DNA of 64,000 nt from Verrucomicrobia bacterium SCGC AAA164-E04 (GTDB lineage: Bacteria > Verrucomicrobiota > Verrucomicrobiia > Limisphaerales > AAA164-E04), in the NCBI GenBank assembly GCA_000383715.1, contig KB911839.1, forward strand, positions 1 through 64,000. The letters are read 5' to 3'. The notes under the pieces were generated by a model. That model was not told where the DNA came from, did not search any database, and worked only from the letters and a program-made list of their open reading frames with translations. This document shows positions 37,436-46,345 of this stretch, one piece after another. Every line of letters begins with the position of its first letter. The first letter of the stretch is position 1. The position numbers and the translations under genes were made by a program.

Positions 37436-38805
37436 ACATCCTATCATCCATACCTAAATTATCCCGCCGTACCATGTTACGCAGCCTCGGGGCATCGATC
37501 AGCTTGCCTTTGCTCGAGTCGATGAACCCCATCCGATTGAAGGCAGATCGCTCGATATCACCTTCTATCAAGCGGGTAGGATATTTTTATTTTCCAAACG
37601 GCATTCCGAGGGGGATCTGGCACCCGAGCCAAGTCAACAGTAAAGGGTTCTTGCAAAAGTTGAATCCCTGGATGAGCCCACTTGAAGCTTATAAATCTCA
37701 ATTGCTCATACCCACTGATATCTGGACACCAGAGGGAAATGGTCACAGCGCAGGCACGGCTACCTGGCTCACTGGAGGTGGATATGATGATCAAGCCGTT
37801 CGGGCAGGGGGTGTTTCTGTGGATCAGCTGATTGCCGGCCACACGGGGAAGGAAACAATGCTTCCTTCCCTTGAAATGTCCTTGAAGGGCGAGGGATTCT
37901 TTTCCAATTCACTGCCGAGAAATGCTGTTTCCTGGTCTCCCACAAACGTACCTCTGACTCGTGAGGTGGAACCTCGGGCTATTTTTGATCGCATGTTTCG
38001 GCCGCCTACCGGAGGTGCATCGAATCGATCGGTGATGGATCTGGTGCTAGGGGAAGCGAAAGCACTCAACAAGCAAATTGGACGTGCAGACCAGGCTCGA
38101 CTGGATGAATATTTCGAATCGATTCGTGCGTTGGAAAAGCGCATTGAATTTGCCGAGATTCAAACCCTGAAGATGCAACGTGATCAGGCGTTAACCCAGG
38201 CACTCACAGCACCGACTCCGGGGATACCCAGCGATCATGAGGAATATATTCGACTTATGATGGATATGATTGTGCTGGCCTATTGGTCAGATGCAACGCG
38301 TGTGGTTTCTTTCATGCTGGATCATGGTCAATCCAATCGATACTTTAATTTCATCGAAGGTGTAAAAGGAACTTGGCACGCCCTGTCTCATTATGGCAAT
38401 GCTTCGGGTTCTACGGAAGATGATGATGGGAAAACCAGTTGGGATTCTGTGGAAACCAAACGGGCAATGTATGCGGAAGTCATTCGTTGGCATCATCGGC
38501 AATTTGCTTACCTTTTGGAGCGTCTACAATCTATTCAGGAACCCGATGGAGCTTCTATTCTTGATAACAGTATGCTCCTGTATGGGAGCAGCCTTGGCGA
38601 TGGAGATGAACACGATGAAAAAGATTTGCCAACACTTATTGCGGGAGGTGGAGGGGGTAGTATCAGGTCTGGGAGGCAATTGAGATTCAAACGAGGTACT
38701 GACCTGTCTAAAATTCATCTCGCATTCCTTCATCGTCTGGGAATACCTGAGAGTCAATTCGGATCAGTGAGCAGCGATTTTGGTCCTCTTGATTTTTTGA
38801 CTTAA
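37432..38805 (+). CDS. DUF1552 protein, Tat-exported
   Basis: The 457-residue DUF1552 protein is the normal partner of the preceding gene and starts in its last codons (ATGA overlap). The N-terminus has a Tat-like SRRTMLRSLGASISLPLLES. Landmarks are RVGYFYFPNGIPRGIWHP, GHSAGTATWLTG, the VSVDQLIA segment, SATRVVSFMLDHGQSN-like DATRVVSFMLDHGQ, and LLYGSSLGDGDEHD near the C-terminus. Sequence resembles DUF1501 in general plan, and no enzymatic activity is established. Both proteins are probably exported and function together. A hairpin lies 36 bases after the stop. Confidence 0.9.
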   Translation: MNILSSIPKLSRRTMLRSLGASISLPLLESMNPIRLKADRSISPSIKRVGYFYFPNGIPRGIWHPSQVNSKGFLQKLNPWMSPLEAYKSQLLIPTDIWTPEGNGHSAGTATWLTGGGYDDQAVRAGGVSVDQLIAGHTGKETMLPSLEMSLKGEGFFSNSLPRNAVSWSPTNVPLTREVEPRAIFDRMFRPPTGGASNRSVMDLVLGEAKALNKQIGRADQARLDEYFESIRALEKRIEFAEIQTLKMQRDQALTQALTAPTPGIPSDHEEYIRLMMDMIVLAYWSDATRVVSFMLDHGQSNRYFNFIEGVKGTWHALSHYGNASGSTEDDDGKTSWDSVETKRAMYAEVIRWHHRQFAYLLERLQSIQEPDGASILDNSMLLYGSSLGDGDEHDEKDLPTLIAGGGGGSIRSGRQLRFKRGTDLSKIHLAFLHRLGIPESQFGSVSSDFGPLDFLT

Positions 38806-38840
38806 AAATTAGCTGCAATGCCAGCGCCTTGATGACTGCA

Positions 38841-38862
38841 TGTTCGGTGTGATAACCGAACA
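38841..38862 (+). terminator. Hairpin downstream of DUF1552 gene
   Basis: TGTTCGGT-GTGATA-ACCGAACA forms an eight-pair stem with a six-base loop, 36 bases past the stop. No T-tract follows, so factor-dependent termination or mRNA 3' protection is as likely. It could also be a binding site, since the region lies between convergent genes. Confidence 0.35.
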
Positions 38863-39046
38863 AAGAAAGAACTGGATCAACCCCGGCGATACTTAAAAGC
38901 GAGGGAATCCAGCTCGCTGATGTTCAGATGAAAAAGGCACTCTGTTGGCTTAATTTGAGTCCATCGATTGATCCAGTGTACTGATGATCTGTCTCAATCA
39001 CGACCCGATAGCGCTTTCAAGTATGTTCAGGATGATATGATCTCCT

Positions 39047-41641
39047 TCATTCATCCGTGTGCACTGGAGACTCAAGCGTACCACGCGTCACACCCAGTTG
39101 ATTGATGAGTTTGAGGTTTTTCCAAACATAGCTTCCATCTACCTTTCCCGATAACAGATCGCGATAAGTCTCCAGCGTTTTAAGAACTTCGGATTCTGAT
39201 TCATTGATAAATTCCACACGGAAATATTTGATGCCCAGAGCCACCATTTGAGACGCATATTCGGCGCCTGTTTGAGCGCGGCCGTTATAAACCGTATTGC
39301 GGCAACCCGCATCGGCTTTCAGGGGATGTTTTTGTCCAACTCTGTCGCGCAATTCCACTTCATGTTTGTCGCAGGGACGACCACAATCACGGTAATCCTT
39401 GCCATCTGACATGAATGCACAAAACACACAATGCTCCATATGAAACATGGGCATGTGCTGATGCAGGGTAACCTCCAGTTGATCCGTCGGCATGGAAGAA
39501 ATCAGGGCTTTGACTTGATCGAAATTGAGGTCGTAGGAAATAGTTAAACGATCGATATCAAAGGAATTTAACAAATAGGATGCAGTCCAGGGATTCGATA
39601 CATTGAATGAAAAATCTGCAATTCTTTGATTGTTCCTGAAAAACTCAAGGTCATTATAATTACGAACCAGGTATCCATCGGCCTCACTCGATTGAACTTG
39701 TTTGAGAATCCATTCTTCACCTGGCTTGATGATACGCGGTGGAGCAACCCAGATCCCTGAACTCGGGTCTGTTTTCTGCTGGTCGGTAAAGACTTCACGA
39801 TATAGATGAACAGCCTCACGATATTTCTTGGGATCTTCGAAGTCGCAATAAATCTGACGACTTCCAAAAGCAATCGCAGCATTCAATTGGTGAAGATGCC
39901 TGACAAGCGGAATGAGTTGAGGGGATAAATCTGAAAGTGACTGATGCGCTTCCGGGAACTGGGGTTCAGTGCATGCTGATGTTGAACGTAGTTGCCACCT
40001 CGAACCCTCGCCGGGTAATTCACTTAGTTGGCTTACCATTTCTCTGCGCATGCGATTGAGTTCACTCACAGGAAGCATGCAGGGTCCCTCACATTTGAAG
40101 GATACCTGATCCAACTGAAAGTTCGTGCTTCCCAAGCGCCCAAATTGCTCCCGTAGAGTGCCCTCATCAAGCGGTCGTTTCAAAGCGCTCTGGATTTCTG
40201 TGCTGGAAAAAATGTGGACTGTTTTGCCTGTGGGGTGATGGGCAACGACTTCAAGTCGATGGCCAGGTGTTCCTTTGACGACTATTGAGATGGGGGTTCC
40301 TGAAAGTTTTGATTCCCTTCGGGCGGATTGGCGGAGTTTTCGCTCCAGAGCCGGATCACTTGTTTTCCATATGCGATCTCCAACATTGAGTCGTTCAGTA
40401 TTCAATCGGTCATGTTGGAAGAATAGACGCAGCCTTTGTTTGTTTTTTTCTTCAGGCCCATTTTGATGAAGAGAGGTGACTTTGAATAACCTGCCACCTT
40501 GCTCAGCTTTATCAGGATTGCCCTGATCAATCACCACGCCATCACCAGCCTTTACTGGTTGCTTTGTTTCTATGGTGAAACCATCTCCTTGGATGGACTG
40601 AATTCGCCCCAGATAAACTCCGCGTTTTTTCCCAAAACGCGCATGCACCAGTTTCTGATTGTCGATTCCGTGGAACCATCCCGTGTAAAGGCCTCGGGAA
40701 AAAGCCATTTCCAGATCATACTTTGAATTCTCAAATAGCCTTTGACCTTCACCTGTTTCAAGGTGCGGTGATTCCGTGATCTGGTCGATGGCCTGCCGAT
40801 AAACCCTCGTGACGTTTGCCACGTATTCGGGCGTTTTTAATCTACCTTCAATTTTCAGAGAACTCATTCTCAGGCGAACCAGCTCGGGTAGCGCGGGCAG
40901 ACCTGCCAGATCTTGTGGGCTGAGTAGGTATTTTTGATCTCCCAATGGGATCGATCTTCCATCCTTTATCAAATCATAAGGCATTCTGCATGCCTGTGCG
41001 CATTCACCCCGATTAGCGGACCTGCCACCCAAAGCCTCGCTTGTTAAACACTGGCCTGAATAGGCTACACAGAGAGCCCCATGGACAAATACCTCCAATG
41101 GCATTTCCACTCCATTCACCGCAGGATCCTGTTTCAAATCCTTCTTAATCGACTCGAGTTCTTTCAAAGAGCACTCACGTGCCATGACGACCAACTGACA
41201 ACCTAACATTTCTGCAAACCGAATGCCTGCAGAACTGGTGATGGTCATCTGTGTGGACGCATGTATGGGGAAGTCGGGGCTGATCGAACGAATCATGCGA
41301 CATAAGCCGATATCCTGAACAATGGCAGCATCCACATCCGCTTCGATGATTGCCCTCAATTGGGCCTTTGCGGATTCCATTTCATCCGCAAAAATCAAGG
41401 TGTTCATGGTCACATATCCACGCACATTTCTCTGATGCAGATATTCCATTAACTCAGGAAGATCAGCGGTTGTGAAATTATCCGCACGCATCCGTGCATT
41501 AAAACCAGTCAGGCCAAAGTAGATGGCGTCGGCACCGTTTTCGACGGCAGCACGGGCACAGTCCCAATTACCCGCAGGTGATAAAAGTTCAGGAGACTGT
41601 GGTTTTGGTGTTGATTCAAAATTATTGGCGTTATCTACCAT
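39047..41641 (-). CDS. U32 peptidase-family protein (RlhA/TrhP-like)
   Basis: I start the protein at ATG 41641 (864 residues), since the longer frame would cross the divergent epimerase promoter and lacks homology there. The core begins ELLSPAGNWDCARAAVENGADAIYFG. The U32 signature EVFVHGALCVAYSGQCLTS is intact and is followed by RGECAQACRMPY. Characterised U32 proteins are not classical proteases but Fe-S/prephenate-dependent RNA hydroxylases: RlhA for 23S rRNA and TrhP for tRNA. The long C-terminal half (DUF3656-like region, then a second Cys cluster CVFCAF..CGRPCDKHEVELRDR) fits the RlhA-type large form. It is cytoplasmic, monocistronic and divergent from the epimerase gene. Which RNA is modified cannot be decided here. 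Confidence 0.82.
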   Translation of the reverse strand: MVDNANNFESTPKPQSPELLSPAGNWDCARAAVENGADAIYFGLTGFNARMRADNFTTADLPELMEYLHQRNVRGYVTMNTLIFADEMESAKAQLRAIIEADVDAAIVQDIGLCRMIRSISPDFPIHASTQMTITSSAGIRFAEMLGCQLVVMARECSLKELESIKKDLKQDPAVNGVEMPLEVFVHGALCVAYSGQCLTSEALGGRSANRGECAQACRMPYDLIKDGRSIPLGDQKYLLSPQDLAGLPALPELVRLRMSSLKIEGRLKTPEYVANVTRVYRQAIDQITESPHLETGEGQRLFENSKYDLEMAFSRGLYTGWFHGIDNQKLVHARFGKKRGVYLGRIQSIQGDGFTIETKQPVKAGDGVVIDQGNPDKAEQGGRLFKVTSLHQNGPEEKNKQRLRLFFQHDRLNTERLNVGDRIWKTSDPALERKLRQSARRESKLSGTPISIVVKGTPGHRLEVVAHHPTGKTVHIFSSTEIQSALKRPLDEGTLREQFGRLGSTNFQLDQVSFKCEGPCMLPVSELNRMRREMVSQLSELPGEGSRWQLRSTSACTEPQFPEAHQSLSDLSPQLIPLVRHLHQLNAAIAFGSRQIYCDFEDPKKYREAVHLYREVFTDQQKTDPSSGIWVAPPRIIKPGEEWILKQVQSSEADGYLVRNYNDLEFFRNNQRIADFSFNVSNPWTASYLLNSFDIDRLTISYDLNFDQVKALISSMPTDQLEVTLHQHMPMFHMEHCVFCAFMSDGKDYRDCGRPCDKHEVELRDRVGQKHPLKADAGCRNTVYNGRAQTGAEYASQMVALGIKYFRVEFINESESEVLKTLETYRDLLSGKVDGSYVWKNLKLINQLGVTRGTLESPVHTDE

Positions 41642-41752
41642 TGGATTTAGCGGGTTGTCGTGAAAAATTCGGCGGACGGACTGGCCAACCATAGCATTGC
41701 ATGGAAGACTGTGCCAAGCATGGAGCCAATGAAACATCAAGAGAACAAGGGT

Positions 41753-42625
41753 ATGAAACGAGTGCTCGTCGCAGGTTATGGGTACATAGGGTCTCTGGTC
41801 GGGCATTTGTTGGCAGAAGCCGGAACCGAAGTTGTTGCAGTCAGTCGAACCATGCCCGGGGGACTGCTGCGTCAACCTCACCCAAATGTGCATTGGTTTC
41901 CTGCTGATCTCACCTGCAGGGATTCTCTTTCAGGTTTGAAAGGGGATTTCGATCATGCACTGTTCGCCGCGTCTTCAAGTCGTGGCGGCGCTGACGATTA
42001 CCGACACATTTATTGTAATGGTCTAGACAATTTGATGACCTTGCTTGATGGGCGCTTGAGCCAATCCTTCATCTACTTGAGCAGTACAGGTGTCTACGGT
42101 CAGAACGAGGGTGAATGGGTTGATGAAACCATGCCTGTTCAACCGAAGTCCGAGACGGGGCAAGTTCTGGTAGAAGCCGAAAAAAGAATAATCCATCGTT
42201 ATCAATCCAATGCCTTTCCAGGGATGATCCTGAGGTTGTCGGGTATTTATGGTCCAGGTCGGGGCTATGCCTGGAAACGCATTCAACAGGGGAACGCTGT
42301 CATCGAAGCTCCAGGTGAACGATGGGTGAATATGATCCATCGAGACGACGCTGCCCGTGCTGTACTGGCAGCCTTCATGGAAGGGATTGCAGGGGAATTT
42401 TATAATGTCACCGATGATGTGCCTGTTCGGCAGCTTGAATTCTATCAATGGCTTGCATCGGCTTCAGGCAGCCCTATCCCGAAGGTTGTAGAAAGCGATC
42501 CGCTCAAACCAAGCAAGCGTCAGGTCACTCATAAGCGGATCAGTAATCAAAAATTAAAGCAACTGAATAACTTTAAGCTGAAATTCCCAAGCTTCAAAGA
42601 GGGATATCTGGCTTTGATGAAATAA
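41753..42625 (+). CDS. NAD-dependent epimerase/dehydratase family protein
   Basis: ATG 41753 gives a 290-residue protein that begins MKRVLVAGYGYIGSLVGHLL, the Rossmann fold GxGxIG at the very N-terminus; earlier ATGs at 41660, 41720 and 41729 only add unrelated residues. An extended-SDR pattern follows: FAASSSRGG, YLSSTGVYGQNEG with the catalytic Tyr, RLSGIYGPGRGYAW, and NMIHRDDAARAVLAAF. It resembles YeeZ-like and sugar epimerase proteins. The substrate is unknown, perhaps a nucleotide sugar. It is divergent from the U32 gene. The canonical YxxxK lysine is not evident (VYGQNEGEW), as in the YeeZ subgroup. Confidence 0.8.
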   Translation: MKRVLVAGYGYIGSLVGHLLAEAGTEVVAVSRTMPGGLLRQPHPNVHWFPADLTCRDSLSGLKGDFDHALFAASSSRGGADDYRHIYCNGLDNLMTLLDGRLSQSFIYLSSTGVYGQNEGEWVDETMPVQPKSETGQVLVEAEKRIIHRYQSNAFPGMILRLSGIYGPGRGYAWKRIQQGNAVIEAPGERWVNMIHRDDAARAVLAAFMEGIAGEFYNVTDDVPVRQLEFYQWLASASGSPIPKVVESDPLKPSKRQVTHKRISNQKLKQLNNFKLKFPSFKEGYLALMK

Positions 42626-43036
42626 TAGAATTCAAACAAGAATTTCTCAAGTTGGACTAAGCTCTGGACCCTGAGAGCTATCATCGCAGGGCAGGGGTGC
42701 TCAGGTTCCACTCAGGATTTCGTAACATCCTCCGGTTGGCTTGAGCATCATATGAGGGCAAATGACAAAGCCTGAACTTGATCCATTAAAAAATAGATCA
42801 ACAAATCGCGTTTGTGAGCTGCTTGGCAAGGTGAGGGCAATTCAACCCGCAAACATGATGCCCCTCAAATGATCAAGCTAATGGTGGAAAGATCACAACA
42901 AAAGCGTCACTGATAATGGTCTCAAAAGCTCGCTCAGTATCAGAAAGTAAAAATCATCTGATGGAAGCTTTGACTTGTTTGCTTTGATTATTCAAAGCAA
43001 ATCTCTTGCAGACCAGCCTTGTCAAGGGAAGCACTT
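42626..43036. other. Gap between convergent genes
   Basis: There is no supportable gene in about 410 bases. Near its right end a perfect ten-pair inverted repeat TTTGCTTTGA-TTAT-TCAAAGCAAA (42978-43001) lies 36 bases after the FtsB-like stop and may end that transcript, although no long T-run follows. The rest holds nothing I recognise. Confidence 0.5.
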
Positions 43037-43372
43037 TTAATTGGATGGGATTTGGGCGTTGATGGTTTCAAAACGAACGACTTTTTCTCCTGGTTTTGCG
43101 TAGCCCAGCTTTTCACGAGCCAGACGTTCCAAAGTCATCTTGTTGGTACTGATAGCACCGATGCTTGCATTCATCTGATCGGCGAATGCCTTTTCCTCAG
43201 CAATTTGTTTCTGCAACAGATTGATGCGCTTCTGCATTCCCTCATTCTGGCGGATTACTGGTTTGTACCACTGAAATACAGCCAAGCTGCCAGCAAAAAT
43301 CAATAAAAGCATCACCACTTTGGTAAGCTTCATCCAGATCCCTACATCCATACGTTTTGATTTATGGGTCAT
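43037..43372 (-). CDS. FtsB/DivIC-like septum formation protein
   Basis: This 111-residue bitopic protein has a short cytoplasmic N-terminus, one membrane helix (about residues 17-35, KVVMLLLIFAGSLAVFQWY), a coiled coil with repeated Leu/Ile (NEGMQKRINLLQKQIAEE), and the closing LERLAREKLGYAKPGEKVVRF, typical of the FtsB/DivIC/FtsL-like family. It would act in the divisome with FtsL and FtsQ. It lies 72 bases downstream of murJ on the same strand. Presence of this gene supports a Verrucomicrobiota rather than planctomycete origin. FtsL would be the alternative. Confidence 0.82.
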   Translation of the reverse strand: MTHKSKRMDVGIWMKLTKVVMLLLIFAGSLAVFQWYKPVIRQNEGMQKRINLLQKQIAEEKAFADQMNASIGAISTNKMTLERLAREKLGYAKPGEKVVRFETINAQIPSN

Positions 43373-43444
43373 AATAGCGTCCTAGAGGGTTTATTCTCCT
43401 GACAACCATAACTTATTTGGAATACCCAATTTCTATGAGATTTA

Positions 43445-45004
43445 CTAATTCCTGTCCAGTTTTTGCTTTAATAATTTCCAGATATCCCTGGCTGCAGGAA
43501 CTCCCGACCAATAGGTCAGGATTGCATAGAACCCGGTCCCCAGGATCAAAGGAACAAACACTTCTGTTAATTGGGTCCAGACACTGGGCGTCTCTATCAT
43601 ACTCACAATCCACTTCCACAATGCCCAAGCCAAAAATGCAGCCAGAATCCCCGATCCCAGGACGGTGAGGGTGGGTTGAATCATTTCCTTCACTTTCATA
43701 TTGGGGAACTTGCGGCGAATCGCATAAAAAATGAGTCCAAGATTGACCATCGAACTCAACGCGTTGGCTATTCCCATACCCGCTTGCTGGTAGGCTGGAA
43801 TCAAAAAGAAGGCGAAAATCAGATTACAGGATAAGCTGAAAACGGCGATGCGCATGGGAGTCTTAACATCGCCCAAGGCGAAAAATGCGCGTGCAATAAT
43901 ATTCACCAGGGAAAATGCTACCAAGCCTGGAATCAAACACTTCAAAGCCCAAGAGGCGCGTGCGGTTGAATCGACATTGAATTCATTGCCCTCAAAAAGC
44001 AGGCGTATTATGGGCGTCGCCATTACAAAAGTCATGGTAGTTGCGATCCAGTTAGCATAAATGAGATATCCCATTCCCTGCCTCAAGCCTGATTGGAATT
44101 CTCCATATTTTTTTTCAGCCGCCAGACCTGAAAGCATAGGCAACATGAAGGTGGCTAGCGATACCCCGAAAATCCCTTGAGGCAGCTCCATCAGTCGTAC
44201 TGCATAGTTGAAGGATGCCACGACATGGGGGGCTTCACCGAAGGCGATTGCGTTGGTAAGGATGATATTCAGTTGAAACGCCGCCACCCCAACGATGCCC
44301 GGAAGTATCCGCACCATGAGTTTATGGACGGTTTCGTTCTTCCATGGATTGACCCATCGAAGCCTGAAGCCTTCCTTGAAAAGGAGAGGGAATTGAAAGA
44401 GCGTTTGAGCAACTCCTGCAATCAAGATGCCGACCGCCAAGCCATAGATCTTGTCTTCGAGATGCGTCCCAAACCTTGGCGCAATAAGAAAGACTGCAGC
44501 AATCATGACCACGTTCAACATGGTGGCACCCAGTGCCGGAATGAAAAAGTGGCCTCGTGCATTCAGGATACCCATCAGTACTGCTGCCACGCAAACCATC
44601 AGGACATAAGGTGCCATGATACGAAGAAGCCCGAAGAATAATTGAGTCTTTAAACCCAGATTCACTCCCTCAATCATTGCCGTTGAGAATATGATAATGA
44701 GCGTGACAGCGATGGAGCAGGCAATGATCAGGGCTGAAACAGTGGCATTGGCAACATACCACATCGCTTTTTCACCCTCCTGCATTTCTTTTTCCTTGAA
44801 CATCGGGATGAATGCAGCCGTCAGGGCACCTTCTCCCAGCAGGCGACGGAAGAGGTTGGGGATTTGGAATGCATAAAAAAAGGCGGAGGCAACGAGGCCA
44901 TCGCCCATGAATCGGGCATAAACCATTTCACGAACCATTCCCAGAAGTCGACTGAGCAGTGTCGCAGCTCCCATGGCTCCCGAAGATTTTAGCATTTTTG
45001 ACAT
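43445..45004 (-). CDS. murJ: Lipid II flippase MurJ (MviN)
   Basis: The 519-residue protein has about 14 membrane helices of the MOP exporter fold. The N-terminus SSGAMGAATLLSRLLGMVREMVYARFMG and FRRLLGEGALTAAFIPMFKE are the strongest MurJ signatures. QGIFGVSLATFMLPMLS and FEGNEFN follow in the second half. It moves lipid-linked peptidoglycan precursors across the inner membrane. Length is normal. The ftsB-like gene follows, so cell wall and division functions are grouped. The upstream gap to the rhomboid gene (divergent) is 214 bases. Confidence 0.94.
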   Translation of the reverse strand: MSKMLKSSGAMGAATLLSRLLGMVREMVYARFMGDGLVASAFFYAFQIPNLFRRLLGEGALTAAFIPMFKEKEMQEGEKAMWYVANATVSALIIACSIAVTLIIIFSTAMIEGVNLGLKTQLFFGLLRIMAPYVLMVCVAAVLMGILNARGHFFIPALGATMLNVVMIAAVFLIAPRFGTHLEDKIYGLAVGILIAGVAQTLFQFPLLFKEGFRLRWVNPWKNETVHKLMVRILPGIVGVAAFQLNIILTNAIAFGEAPHVVASFNYAVRLMELPQGIFGVSLATFMLPMLSGLAAEKKYGEFQSGLRQGMGYLIYANWIATTMTFVMATPIIRLLFEGNEFNVDSTARASWALKCLIPGLVAFSLVNIIARAFFALGDVKTPMRIAVFSLSCNLIFAFFLIPAYQQAGMGIANALSSMVNLGLIFYAIRRKFPNMKVKEMIQPTLTVLGSGILAAFLAWALWKWIVSMIETPSVWTQLTEVFVPLILGTGFYAILTYWSGVPAARDIWKLLKQKLDRN

Positions 45005-45218
45005 CGTTATTCTTAATCAATACAGCTTCGTAATCCTGATGATCGATTCGCCGATTTACTTGCGGAGCTGATTGGCACAGGCATCATAAGCAAAGCGATA
45101 CGTCGGGCAAACCTTTCTCGCGTAAAGCGAAGCTTTTGAAAATCTTAACTGGAGGTTTTAGCCAAAGGGCACTAATTTTCTACTGTTGGCGCGGTAACAA
45201 TCAAATCACGATAGCAAA

Positions 45219-45821
45219 GTGGTAAAGGTTAAAAGAAAATCAAAACGATCCTCAGTCAAAAAGGGTTGGTATGGACAGACCGCGAATCTTGGTCGGGCCG
45301 TAGAGGTGGGTCTTGCATGGGTAGGGGCGCTCCTCGTTGTGGAGATCATAGATTTCAGTATGGGGAATCGGCTTGATGCATTGGGTATCCTGCCAAGGGT
45401 CTGGATTGGTCTGATAGGAGTCCTTACAAGTCCTCTGCTGCATGCTGACTTTGCGCACTTGATGGCTAATGCCGGTCCGATGGCCTTGCTCCTGGCCATT
45501 CTTTTCTCCGATGGCAGGTATCATCCGAAATCAAGTCTGGCTTTGATATGGCTGGTAAGTGGCCTTGGAACATGGCTTATTGGCCGTAATGCCATTCACA
45601 TAGGGGCAAGCTCTGTTATTTTCGGATTGGTGTCCTTTTTGATTGTGGCTTCACTCTGGATGAAGAGTTGGCGAGCGTTGTTTTTTTCCCTGGTTGTTTT
45701 CTTTCTTTTTGGAGGATTGTTTTATGGGATCTTCCATGTGCATGCCGGGGTGTCCTGGGAAGGGCATCTGAGTGGTGCGCTCGCTGGTGTCTGGGTTGCC
45801 TGGATCATGCATGGACGTTGA
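45219..45821 (+). CDS. Rhomboid-family intramembrane serine protease
   Basis: The 200-residue product starts at GTG 45219, as no ATG lies before the first membrane helix. About six helices are present. The rhomboid catalytic dyad is visible: Ser131 in HIGASSVIFGL and His183 in SWEGHLSGALAG. HADFAHLMANAGP (Asn84) matches the conserved helix-2 segment. The N-terminal 20 residues are very basic (VKVKRKSKRSSVKK). It cleaves single-pass membrane proteins within the membrane; the target is unknown. It stands alone between murJ and the symporter genes. Confidence 0.9.
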   Translation: MVKVKRKSKRSSVKKGWYGQTANLGRAVEVGLAWVGALLVVEIIDFSMGNRLDALGILPRVWIGLIGVLTSPLLHADFAHLMANAGPMALLLAILFSDGRYHPKSSLALIWLVSGLGTWLIGRNAIHIGASSVIFGLVSFLIVASLWMKSWRALFFSLVVFFLFGGLFYGIFHVHAGVSWEGHLSGALAGVWVAWIMHGR

Positions 45822-45978
45822 TTCCGTATCTCTGCAGTCAACGAATATCAAAACTCCGACGGTAAAATAAGTCCCAGTTGAGGCTTGTTTTTGAATCCCC
45901 GCTCGATTTTGCTTTCATCGAAAAATTCAAATCATTGCCAAAGATGATTTGTGTTGCTATCCATTTACCCACTTTATC

Positions 45979-46296
45979 ATGAATGCAGAACAACAAACTG
46001 AGTCCGCGATCGAAGCGGCAAAAAAGGCTTACTGGACAGCAAACATTTCCGTTGTGCTTGTGCTCATGGGAATCTGGTTCCTGTTCGGCTGTGTCCTGAG
46101 TATTTTCGCGGTAGATGCATTGAACAAAATTCGACTTGGGGGTTTTCCTCTTGGGTTCTGGATGGCTCAGCAAGGAACCACCATTGCATTTATTTTTGTG
46201 ACTCTGGCCTACGTTCTCATCATGAAGCGCCTGGACATGCGCTATCTGGCCCAGTGCGGTAAAAAATCCTCAGAGGAACCAACAACTGCCGCTTGA
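45979..46296 (+). CDS. DUF4212 small symporter subunit
   Basis: From ATG 45979 the product has 105 residues with two membrane helices. The family pattern AYWTANISVVLVLMGIWFLF, FGCVLSIF, GGFPLGFWMAQQGTTIAFI and MKRLDMRYL identifies DUF4212, the small subunit found upstream of the VC_2705-type sodium:solute symporter gene. It likely stabilises or modulates the transporter in the inner membrane. The large subunit gene starts 49 bases downstream, so the pair is an operon. The GTG at 45949 is an alternative start but adds an unlikely N-terminus. Confidence 0.92.
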   Translation: MNAEQQTESAIEAAKKAYWTANISVVLVLMGIWFLFGCVLSIFAVDALNKIRLGGFPLGFWMAQQGTTIAFIFVTLAYVLIMKRLDMRYLAQCGKKSSEEPTTAA

Positions 46297-46345
46297 TCGA
46301 TCAGGTTCATCATCCACAATTATCCCATTTACCTTACTCTAACAC

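Noticed and set aside
39047-41893. Longer start for the U32-family protein at 41893
   Set aside because: The extra 84 residues have no family similarity and overlap the divergent epimerase gene; ATG 41641 directly precedes the conserved start.
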